A stretch of DNA of 17,977 nt from CAZEGV01 sp964511645 (GTDB taxonomy: Bacteria; Bacteroidota; Bacteroidia; Cytophagales; JAAEPT01), in assembly GCA_964511645.1 (NCBI GenBank), contig CAZEGV010000053.1, positions 1-17,977 on the forward strand. The letters are read 5' to 3'. The translations under genes and the position numbers were made by a program. Below the pieces are notes generated by a model. That model was not told where the DNA came from. It searched no databases and was given only the letters and a program-made list of their open reading frames with translations. This document shows, piece after piece, positions 6,615-13,765 of the stretch (position 1 is the first letter of the stretch; every line of letters starts with the position of its first letter).

Positions 6615-9600
6615 TCATTTTAGTACCACTTTTTTCACTATTCGTTGTCCTTCTATTTCTATCAATACAAAATACAATCCAGAAGGCAACCCTTTAAGAT
6701 TTAATCTCTCTGCTACATCATTGCTACGAAACACGACTTTTCCCTTAGCATCAATAATTTGTAATGACTTCACATCATCCGCACTAGGTAAATTCAAGAA
6801 GATCACTCCTTCTGTTGGATTAGGGTAAATCCCACCTTCATTATTACTATATTCTGTTATTGACCCTGTGCAAACCGTTAATTCAGCAACAGCTTCTGCT
6901 CTTGGGCTAATACAAGAATTTGACATGTCTGCAATTTTCCAATTGTACAAATAATAATAAAAGCTACCACCTCCACCTGACGCTGTACTAGAAGTCAATG
7001 ACACTATCCCCGGCACAGTATATGGATAACTCACACCACTATTACTTCTAAATAAATCTGCACCAGTAGCAAAGCCAATCCTCATATCCACCCCCACAGG
7101 AACCTCTAAACCTAAATCAATTTCCTGCTCTCCATCTTTAATATTTATCACTCTTGACTCAATCAAAACATCATTGGCATCAAAAAGTTCTAAAACTCTA
7201 TTTTTAGTTCCTGATGCGTAAACAGTTACTTTTTCAAGAACAAAAGGTTTTTCCGCAGTAAATACCGTATAAAAACCACCTACATGGAATTTACCACTAC
7301 CAATATTATTATCAATCGCACCAACACTATACCTTACTATTCCTTTTACTTCTTCTACATAATAGCTTTGGGTATTATTAACTACAGCAGTATACACTTC
7401 ACCCTTCCCTACTTTATCTCCATCAACAATAGAATTGTACCAAATCAAACTCCCACCATTCCCTACAGCTTTCAAATCAAGTTCAGATCCAGCTTCACAA
7501 ACCTGTCCTCCCTCTACCACTGGTGCATCATTATTTATAATTTCAACTACTAATTCAGAAAGGGGAGAAGTACATGACGTTGGGGATCCTGGGACTTCTA
7601 TTTTCCAATCATACAAATAATAATAATATAAATTACCAGCAGAACTAGACGTTATAGATAATGCATTACCAATATTATAAGGATAAGACACTCCATCATT
7701 ATTTCGATATAAATCTGAACCGTTCTCAAACCCTATTTTCAAATTTGTACCAGAAGAAATTGGCAAATTTAAAGATATACGGTTTTTACCATCTATCATA
7801 GAAATCACTTCTGTATGTAAGACTACGTTACTCTCATCTAACAATCTTAAAGTTCGGTCTCCTGCACCACTTGCATACACTGTTACTTCTTTTAAAACTA
7901 TATTTTGATAAGTATCAAAAAGCAAATTTTGATCCCCAGAAAAAAACCCTCCGGTCCCTATACTACTATCTACTGCTCCACCCAAATAATCAAAATTCAC
8001 AAGTTCCTCAACGAAATAACTTGTAGATTGAGATACATTTAAAACCTCTAAAGTATCCCCAGTTCCTAATATATTAGTCTTTTGAGAATCATCATACCAT
8101 ACCAAGACACCATCAGTTTCATGCTTAGTTGCTTTCAATACAAAATCACTACTACCACAGCTAGTAACATTAAATATAGCGGGGGCTAAACTTGCTACAA
8201 TATCAAGCTTAAGAACATTAGATTGACCTGATGTATTTCCATCTGAAATAGTTGCATAATACTTTCCTGATACTGAAGCTTGGTATGTAGAATTCGTTTC
8301 ATTAGGAATAGGATTACCATCTACATACCATTGATATGTAAGAAGACTTTGATCGATAGAACTTGTCGCCGTTAAAATAGCAACATCACCATTACACCCT
8401 GTAGTTTTAGTTGAACTAATTGCAGCGGAAATACCTTCTCCAAATAAATCACTTTCCCAAATACCCCGACCATAGGTAGAAATTCTTAACAATCTAGAGG
8501 CATACTGAATCTCTAACTCTGTCACCTTAACATTAGGTAATCCATTACCATAATTGACCCAAGTAGTCATCGTATCATTACGATAATATACTCCTTTTGA
8601 AAGTCCCGCATAAATCCCATTTTGACTACCATTATCCCAAAACACACATTCCATTCCTATATTAGGTAGATTTCCTGAAATCTCAGTCCAACTAGTTCCC
8701 GCATTCAGCGTTTTATAAATACGAGACCCTGTAGTTGCTATAACCACTTGTTTCTCATTATCTGGGTCAATAGAGATATAATTCACATTACCACTAAACC
8801 CTGTTCCTATTGCAAGCCATGAAGGATTAACAGACCTCCCATTAGTTGTCACCCACATATTTGACTTCCGAGCTACGTATATATAGTTATTATCCGATGG
8901 AGAAATTTTCAACTCATCTATATTACCCCCAAAATCAACGGTGGAGGATAAATTTTTCCAAGAACCATTCTCTCCACCTGTTTTATGACGATATAAATTT
9001 TTATAACCAGCGTAAATCCAGTTATGGTTAACTGGATCAATTTCAAAAGGTGTCACCCAATTACCTTTATTTTCTGGCTTAGGTATCGAAAAACGTGAAT
9101 TTCCCCCATTCGTACTTTTATACAGTACACCAAATTGAGAAGATCCGTAAATAATATCTGTATTCGTATAATCGATAAATCCTTCCATACCATCAGCACC
9201 TAACCATTCTATAAACTCATCACTTTTATTTTTCATAATATTAGTACCATTATCTTGAGCCCCTCCCACTAACATATTTTCATCTGTAGCAGAGTTTCCA
9301 AAACGATAATATTGCCTTACAGCTAAACCATTTCTTGTTAGGTCTGTCATGTTGTTCCCCTTATTACTACTTCTAAATATACCACCATCTGTTCCCGCAT
9401 ATAACTTACCACCTATATACTCTAACACCTCTACATCTGCATGAATATATGATGGGTCACCAGGATTAGACCATTTTGCCATTTTAACCCATGTTAAACC
9501 ACCGTCTAAAGACCTAGAATAATCCAGTCCCCCAATATGCACCTCATTAGCATCAGCGTGTGATACAGCAATGGCTATATCTCTATCCCCCTGCGAAAAA

Positions 9601-10658
9601 CTAATCTTATTACCTATTCCTGGACTATTTTTATCTATTACTACCGAAAAAGAAATACCCGAATTTACTGATTTATAAATACGCCCAAACTTACCACTAG
9701 CTGTTTGAACTAAATAAATAACTTTTGAATCAGCCTCTGTAACCGCCATTTTCATCTTTTCAGAAGAAACAAACCCAGTATTTACAGTAGTAAAAGTCAA
9801 TCCACCATCTATAGATTTTTGAAAAACTCTATCACAAGCATAAATTGTGGACAAATCACCTGATTTAAAATCTAAATCTTCCGCCCTTACAGTAGACACT
9901 CTTGAAAAAGACACCCCAGAATCCGTAGAATAATAAATTCCCTGTCGAGTAGCTATCCAAATTTTATTCGTTTCAATCGGGTGAATTAAAATCTCCTTTG
10001 GAGTACCTGAAAGCCCACTGCCCACTTCAAACCAAGAATCTCCTTGATTAATTGACTTCATTAATGCTCCAGAAGAGTTACCATGATAAACAATATCGTT
10101 ATTCAACGGATCTATAGCAATTGCCCAAACCGACATATTTAATAAATCATCTCCTACTGGAGTCCAACTTTGCCCAGCATTTTCCGATCTCCAAATTCCT
10201 CCACCTGGAGAACCTGCAAAAATTAAATTTTGACTATTTGGTTCTACCGCAATTCTAACAATTCTCCCCAATCCTGGCGCCCAACTAGAACTCCTACTCC
10301 AACTCTTAGGTCCTAATTCCATCCAATTTGCAACAGGAGTTACAGCCATTGTCCTTGCCTCATAACTAGACATAAACCTTTTCTGCTCCTCTCCTTCTTC
10401 CTTTGCAGTAATTACAAAACCTCCCGAATCAAGATGTCTTTCTGCCCAATACTCCCACCTTTTATATATCTTATAACCAGACCCTTCTTCTGTTCCCACA
10501 GTATCAAAATAAGCCTCAGCATCAACCCGTATTTTATGAAAATCAATACGGGATTCCTTTTGAATTAATTCAAGAATCTTTTGTGCATTAACCTGAACTG
10601 ACAACCCCAAAGAGAGGAAAATAAAAAATAGAACTCGACGTATCTTATAACTATCCAT
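6615..10658 (-). CDS. Large secreted Asp-box propeller protein with T9SS type A sorting domain
   Basis: Predicted surface or secreted protein of 1347 residues. Residues 1-25 are a signal peptide ending in V-N-A. Residues about 105-745 resemble BNR/sortilin-type propellers: at least eight Asp-box-like motifs of the form S-x-D/N-x-G-x-S/T-W/F occur between about 155 and 655, for example S-E-N-A-G-Q-S-W and S-L-D-G-G-L-T-W. An Ig-like domain with the Y-Q-W-Y-V-D-G motif follows (about 750-825). Then come two copies of one module (about 828-1037 and 1047-1259). Residues about 1275-1347 are a type A sorting domain: Y-P-N-P-T-E-G, a G-K-V-V-F segment, L-P-S-G-L-Y-F-V and a final K-K-V-V-L-K. It should cross the outer membrane by T9SS, with the sorting domain cleaved. 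The Asp-box repeats alone do not show glycosidase activity, and no substrate can be named. Its start lies 109 bases below the lpxB stop; it may be its own unit. Confidence 0.9.
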   Translation of the reverse strand: MDSYKIRRVLFFIFLSLGLSVQVNAQKILELIQKESRIDFHKIRVDAEAYFDTVGTEEGSGYKIYKRWEYWAERHLDSGGFVITAKEEGEEQKRFMSSYEARTMAVTPVANWMELGPKSWSRSSSWAPGLGRIVRIAVEPNSQNLIFAGSPGGGIWRSENAGQSWTPVGDDLLNMSVWAIAIDPLNNDIVYHGNSSGALMKSINQGDSWFEVGSGLSGTPKEILIHPIETNKIWIATRQGIYYSTDSGVSFSRVSTVRAEDLDFKSGDLSTIYACDRVFQKSIDGGLTFTTVNTGFVSSEKMKMAVTEADSKVIYLVQTASGKFGRIYKSVNSGISFSVVIDKNSPGIGNKISFSQGDRDIAIAVSHADANEVHIGGLDYSRSLDGGLTWVKMAKWSNPGDPSYIHADVEVLEYIGGKLYAGTDGGIFRSSNKGNNMTDLTRNGLAVRQYYRFGNSATDENMLVGGAQDNGTNIMKNKSDEFIEWLGADGMEGFIDYTNTDIIYGSSQFGVLYKSTNGGNSRFSIPKPENKGNWVTPFEIDPVNHNWIYAGYKNLYRHKTGGENGSWKNLSSTVDFGGNIDELKISPSDNNYIYVARKSNMWVTTNGRSVNPSWLAIGTGFSGNVNYISIDPDNEKQVVIATTGSRIYKTLNAGTSWTEISGNLPNIGMECVFWDNGSQNGIYAGLSKGVYYRNDTMTTWVNYGNGLPNVKVTELEIQYASRLLRISTYGRGIWESDLFGEGISAAISSTKTTGCNGDVAILTATSSIDQSLLTYQWYVDGNPIPNETNSTYQASVSGKYYATISDGNTSGQSNVLKLDIVASLAPAIFNVTSCGSSDFVLKATKHETDGVLVWYDDSQKTNILGTGDTLEVLNVSQSTSYFVEELVNFDYLGGAVDSSIGTGGFFSGDQNLLFDTYQNIVLKEVTVYASGAGDRTLRLLDESNVVLHTEVISMIDGKNRISLNLPISSGTNLKIGFENGSDLYRNNDGVSYPYNIGNALSITSSSAGNLYYYYLYDWKIEVPGSPTSCTSPLSELVVEIINNDAPVVEGGQVCEAGSELDLKAVGNGGSLIWYNSIVDGDKVGKGEVYTAVVNNTQSYYVEEVKGIVRYSVGAIDNNIGSGKFHVGGFYTVFTAEKPFVLEKVTVYASGTKNRVLELFDANDVLIESRVINIKDGEQEIDLGLEVPVGVDMRIGFATGADLFRSNSGVSYPYTVPGIVSLTSSTASGGGGSFYYYLYNWKIADMSNSCISPRAEAVAELTVCTGSITEYSNNEGGIYPNPTEGVIFLNLPSADDVKSLQIIDAKGKVVFRSNDVAERLNLKGLPSGLYFVLIEIEGQRIVKKVVLK
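6882..8177 (-). repeat. Tandem duplication of a roughly 210-residue module inside the secreted protein gene
   Basis: Two copies encoded at about 7548-8177 and 6882-7520. Shared blocks in order are: a Cys-led strand, V/I-W-Y-x-x near the start, S-Y-F/Y-V-E-E, a D-x-x-I-G-x-G segment, V-T-V-Y-A-S-G, a D-G-containing loop, I-G-F-x-x-G-x-D-L-F/Y-R, G-V-S-Y-P-Y, Y-Y-Y-L-Y-x-W-K-I, and C-x-S-P near the end. Identity looks near half over the best central part, so the duplication is old. It is probably a carbohydrate-binding or jelly-roll-like adhesion module, but that is inference from its position only. Edges are approximate. Confidence 0.85.
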
Positions 10659-10767
10659 AACAATTACATATTTTTATTTTAAACAAAAACAATTTAACAT
10701 GTAAAACATAGAAAAGCAAATAAAACCACCACATTTTTGGATAAGAACCAGAATAACTACAACCAAA

Positions 10768-11865
10768 TTACTTAATCATATGTTTCGCTACTCGCCCAGA
10801 CACACCCGCATCACCCATGTTAGCCTGTAATTTAGCATACTCCTCTAGCATTACACTTCTATCCTCGCCATTAATAATAATACTTTGTAATTCCATCACT
10901 ATATTATCCACCGTAAATTTTTCTTGCAATAGCTCTCTTACAATCATTTTATCTGCTACAAGATTCACTAATGCTACATAATCAATTTTAATCACCATCT
11001 TTACAATACTTGCTGTAATAAAACTAGTCTTGTATACCACTACTTGAGGGATATTAAATAACGCCGTTTCTAAAGTAGCAGTACCAGAAGTAACGATAGC
11101 GGCCGTAGAGTGACCAAGTAAATCATAGGTTTGATTATACACCACTTTTATATCCTTACCACCCAAAGCTTTAGCGTACAACGATTCAGGCAAATGACTC
11201 ACCCCTGCTATCACAAACTGAAAATCTGGAAACTGTTCTACCACTTCAATCGCCTTGCTTAAGATATTTTCGATTTCTTGTTTCCTACTACCTGGCAGTA
11301 TTGCTATAATTGGTTTATCCGAAATTTTATTCCCTATCAAAAACCTCTCATTTGGTTTATACGCCAAAATTTCATCTACAATAGGGTTTCCCATATAATA
11401 AGTTGGTAAGCCATAAGAATGAAAAAAAAATTCTTCAAAAGGCAATATACAATACACCCTATCCAAATACCTCACCATTTTATAAACCCGCTTGGTATTC
11501 CATGCCCAAACCTTAGGTGCTATATAATAATACAACTTTATTCCCTTACCATCAATTAAAGGGGCAATTCTCATATTAAACCCGCTAAAATCGATAAAAA
11601 CAACAATATCTGGTTGCCAATTTAGTACATCTTTAGCACAAGCCTTTATCTTTTTTTTTAGGGTAAACACATTTTTAAAAACCTCCCAAAAACCCATATA
11701 AGACACATCGGCATAATCGGCATACAACTCTCCCCCCTGCCTCACCATCCCCTCACCACCAAGGTACCTAAACTCTGCCTCGGCATCATTCTCTTTAATC
11801 TCCTTCATCAGGTTTGATGCATGCATATCACCTGACTTCTCCCCTACTAATAGATAATACTTCAT
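10768..11865 (-). CDS. lpxB: Lipid-A-disaccharide synthase
   Basis: Glycosyltransferase (365 residues, family GT19) that joins UDP-diacylglucosamine and lipid X to form the lipid A disaccharide, at the inner face of the cytoplasmic membrane. Diagnostic motifs are G-E-K-S-G-D at residues 8-13 (GEASGD in E. coli), L-P-G-S-R-K-Q-E-I at about 189-197, and T-S-G-T-A-T-L-E-T-A at about 257-266, which contacts the nucleotide sugar. Slightly shorter than the roughly 380-residue E. coli enzyme. It follows the pterin synthase gene after three bases, so the two are almost certainly one transcript, although their functions are unrelated. No clear terminator was seen in the 109 bases after its stop. Confidence 0.96.
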   Translation of the reverse strand: MKYYLLVGEKSGDMHASNLMKEIKENDAEAEFRYLGGEGMVRQGGELYADYADVSYMGFWEVFKNVFTLKKKIKACAKDVLNWQPDIVVFIDFSGFNMRIAPLIDGKGIKLYYYIAPKVWAWNTKRVYKMVRYLDRVYCILPFEEFFFHSYGLPTYYMGNPIVDEILAYKPNERFLIGNKISDKPIIAILPGSRKQEIENILSKAIEVVEQFPDFQFVIAGVSHLPESLYAKALGGKDIKVVYNQTYDLLGHSTAAIVTSGTATLETALFNIPQVVVYKTSFITASIVKMVIKIDYVALVNLVADKMIVRELLQEKFTVDNIVMELQSIIINGEDRSVMLEEYAKLQANMGDAGVSGRVAKHMIK

Positions 11866-11868
11866 AAA

Positions 11869-12294
11869 CTATTTGTGAAACCCTCCATAATACTCTACAC
11901 TGTTACGCTCTGTTTCGTACAGTTTTATACAATGTAATTCCCCATCGCAAAGCTCCTTTATTTTAGGTGCTAATATCTCCCAAAACTTCAACACAATACT
12001 CTCAGTACTGGTCATCACCCCTTGCATAAAGTCCACATCAATATTAAAGTTTTTATGATCCACTTTATCTGTGATTTCTTCTTTTATCAACTTACTTAGC
12101 AATTTCAAATCTATCACAAAGCTAGTCTCTGGATTTGGCTTACCTTTTACCGTCACATACAAATCATAATTATGCCCATGCCAATTCTCGTTCGCACATT
12201 TCCCAAAAACTGCCTCATTTTTCTCTTGACTCCAAGCTGGATTTCCTAATTTATGTGCAGCATTAAACTGTTCTTTTCTCGTTACGTATAACAT
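11869..12294 (-). CDS. 6-pyruvoyl-tetrahydropterin synthase / QueD family protein
   Basis: Member of the PTPS/QueD family, acting on dihydroneopterin triphosphate. From the ATG at 12294 it has 141 residues. Zinc ligands are His14 (N-A-A-H), His39 and His41 (H-G-H); Cys33 is the catalytic cysteine, and Asp79-His80 and Glu128 complete the expected site. The spacing is Cys-x5-HGH. As I recall the family subtypes, this marks the biopterin-type PTPS (PTPS-II), whereas queuosine QueD has Cys-x3-HGH. The product could therefore be 6-pyruvoyl-tetrahydropterin rather than 6-carboxytetrahydropterin; databases commonly label both as QueD. The frame stays open to an ATG at 12381, but those 29 extra codons lie in the conserved leader element and are not like the family, so I chose the inner start. 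lpxB follows after three bases. Confidence 0.88.
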   Translation of the reverse strand: MLYVTRKEQFNAAHKLGNPAWSQEKNEAVFGKCANENWHGHNYDLYVTVKGKPNPETSFVIDLKLLSKLIKEEITDKVDHKNFNIDVDFMQGVMTSTESIVLKFWEILAPKIKELCDGELHCIKLYETERNSVEYYGGFHK

Positions 12295-12320
12295 ATTTTT
12301 AATCAAAATTTTTAAAATTA

Positions 12321-12466
12321 TTCTTTGGGGCATCCCTATACTTCCTTTCCAGTCAGTATAGGTCGGGTCATCGCTACTCAATCTTTTTTTTATGCCTTTT
12401 GTACTTCGATTAGCTCAGTATCATAAAAAAAAAGATTTCAAACAAACCGCTCTACCCCTATGCCAT
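12321..12466 (-). ncRNA. Candidate structured RNA element, copy 2 (pterin synthase gene leader)
   Basis: Read on the minus strand, this matches the element at 13570-13685. Identical blocks in the same order are TTGTTTGAAATC (12434-12445), GATTGAGT, CCCGAC, CTATAC/GTATAG, and GCCCCAAAGAA at the 3' end. Predicted fold: closing helix GGCAT (12460-12464) with ATGCC (12329-12333); a second arm of GGG with CCC; a long arm of AATCT8ATG paired with CATA9GATT (plus-strand 12380-12394 and 12422-12437) around a roughly 27-base loop; and a third hairpin CCTATAC/GTATAGG (12335-12341 and 12356-12362). It ends about 27 bases before the pterin synthase ATG. A small ACAGC-AAA-GCTGT hairpin (12467-12479) lies just at its 5' side. 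It could be a cis leader element or a free small RNA. The family is unidentified. Confidence 0.6.
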
Positions 12467-12567
12467 ACAGCAAAGCTGTTGCACATCACACTAATTTACT
12501 AAAACCCTCCCAAAACACAATCTTAAACGTATTTTTTATTATTTTTACATCGTAAAAGAAAAAAACA

Positions 12568-13539
12568 ATGATAGTAGTAACAGGAGCAGCAGGATTTATA
12601 GGGAGTTGTGTCATCAGCAAACTCAACCAAGAAGGGTTTAATTATATCATCGCAGTAGATGATTTTTCATATCCAGAAAAAAACAAAAACTTAGATAACA
12701 AAAAAATACAAGAGCGAGTACACAGAGATAATTTTTTCACTTGGCTTGACCAAGATAAAAACAATAGATTAGTAGAAGCCATCATACACATGGGAGCACG
12801 TACCGACACTACCGAGTTCGATACCGAAATATTTGACCGACTCAACCTCAACTATACCAAAGAAATATGGAAACGTTGTATCAACTATCAAATCCCTTTA
12901 GTTTATGCATCATCCGCAGCTACTTATGGTGGAGGGGAGCGTGGATATGATGACAACGAATCCACCATTCCTCTACTAAAACCACTTAACCCCTATGGAG
13001 ATTCCAAAAATGATTTTGACATTTGGGCATTAAAACAAGACAAAAAACCATTCTTTTGGGTTGGACTAAAATTCTTTAACGTGTATGGACCTAACGAATA
13101 TCACAAAAGCAGAATGGCATCAGTGGTCATGCACACCTTTAACAAAGTACAAGAAACTGGAGGAATGAAACTCTTTCGCTCTCACAACCCTAACTATAAA
13201 GATGGTGAGCAACTACGAGACTTTGTATACATAAAAGATGTTGTAAACGTGATTTTTTTCCTCATCAACCACCGAAAAGATTCAGGAATATATAACCTCG
13301 GTTCTGGTAAAGCACGTACTTTCTTAGATTTGGCAACTAATACCTTTACCTCTATCAATAAACCTGTAAACATTGGCTTTATTGACACTCCCGCCGATAT
13401 CAGAGAAAAATATCAGTACTTCACAGAAGCCAATATGCAAAAACTCAAAAACATCGGATACAGTATTCCTTTCCATACCCTAGAAGAAGGTGTGAAAGAT
13501 TATGTTCAAAATTACTTAACAGAGAAAAAATACTATTGA
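12568..13539 (+). CDS. hldD: ADP-L-glycero-D-manno-heptose 6-epimerase
   Basis: Short-chain dehydrogenase-type epimerase (323 residues) that interconverts ADP-D- and ADP-L-glycero-D-manno-heptose for the lipopolysaccharide core. The Rossmann NADP-binding motif G-A-A-G-F-I-G-S spans residues 6-13. Y-A-S-S-A-A-T-Y-G-G at 113-122 is characteristic of HldD. The catalytic pair is Tyr143 and Lys147 in Y-G-D-S-K, followed by F-F-N-V-Y-G-P-N-E-Y-H-K-S, the substrate-binding segment of this family. Length is close to E. coli HldD. It stands alone between two outward-pointing transcription units, each of which begins with a copy of the same non-coding element. Bacterial HldD assignment is firm; no other heptose gene is in the window. 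Confidence 0.95.
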   Translation: MIVVTGAAGFIGSCVISKLNQEGFNYIIAVDDFSYPEKNKNLDNKKIQERVHRDNFFTWLDQDKNNRLVEAIIHMGARTDTTEFDTEIFDRLNLNYTKEIWKRCINYQIPLVYASSAATYGGGERGYDDNESTIPLLKPLNPYGDSKNDFDIWALKQDKKPFFWVGLKFFNVYGPNEYHKSRMASVVMHTFNKVQETGGMKLFRSHNPNYKDGEQLRDFVYIKDVVNVIFFLINHRKDSGIYNLGSGKARTFLDLATNTFTSINKPVNIGFIDTPADIREKYQYFTEANMQKLKNIGYSIPFHTLEEGVKDYVQNYLTEKKYY

Positions 13540-13569
13540 TTTAATCATAAGAAAATACTAGCTCCTAGG

Positions 13570-13685
13570 ATGGCTTAGGGATTGAAGCAATTGTTTGAAA
13601 TCCTTCCCGTTTTTTTTCGGGAAGATTGAGTGCGGAAAGCCCGACTATACGAACTTTTTCGGTGAGTATAGGAAGCCCCAAAGAA
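13570..13685 (+). ncRNA. Candidate structured RNA element, copy 1 (leader of the type B secreted protein gene)
   Basis: Predicted three-way junction. Closing helix GGCTT (13572-13576) with AAGCC (13673-13677). Second arm: GGG (13578-13580) with CCC (13640-13642), an A/G-rich internal loop, GCA (13587-13589) with TGC (13631-13633), then the block TTGTTTGAAATC, and a terminal hairpin CTTCCCG-T8-CGGGAAG (13603-13624). Third hairpin: CTATAC (13645-13650) with GTATAG (13666-13671). The 3' end is GCCCCAAAGAA. Compared with the inverted copy at 12321-12466, the closing helix differs by a T-A to A-T pair change that keeps pairing, and the variable arm has a different sequence but is still paired. It ends about 80 bases before the downstream ATG. 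From memory, a motif like GGGATNGAAGC...GCGGAAAGCCCG is common between genes in Flavobacteriia. The name and function are unverified. Confidence 0.65.
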
Positions 13686-13765
13686 AAAAACAAGAATAGC
13701 ATTTAAGACTGTAATATTTATTTCTTTGCTAGAAAGTCTAAAATCTTGTTTATATTATCGGTTCA

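Noticed and set aside
13603..13624. CTTCCCG-T8-CGGGAAG taken as an hldD terminator
   Set aside because: The T-run is in the loop rather than after the stem, and the hairpin sits inside the conserved element as its variable arm.
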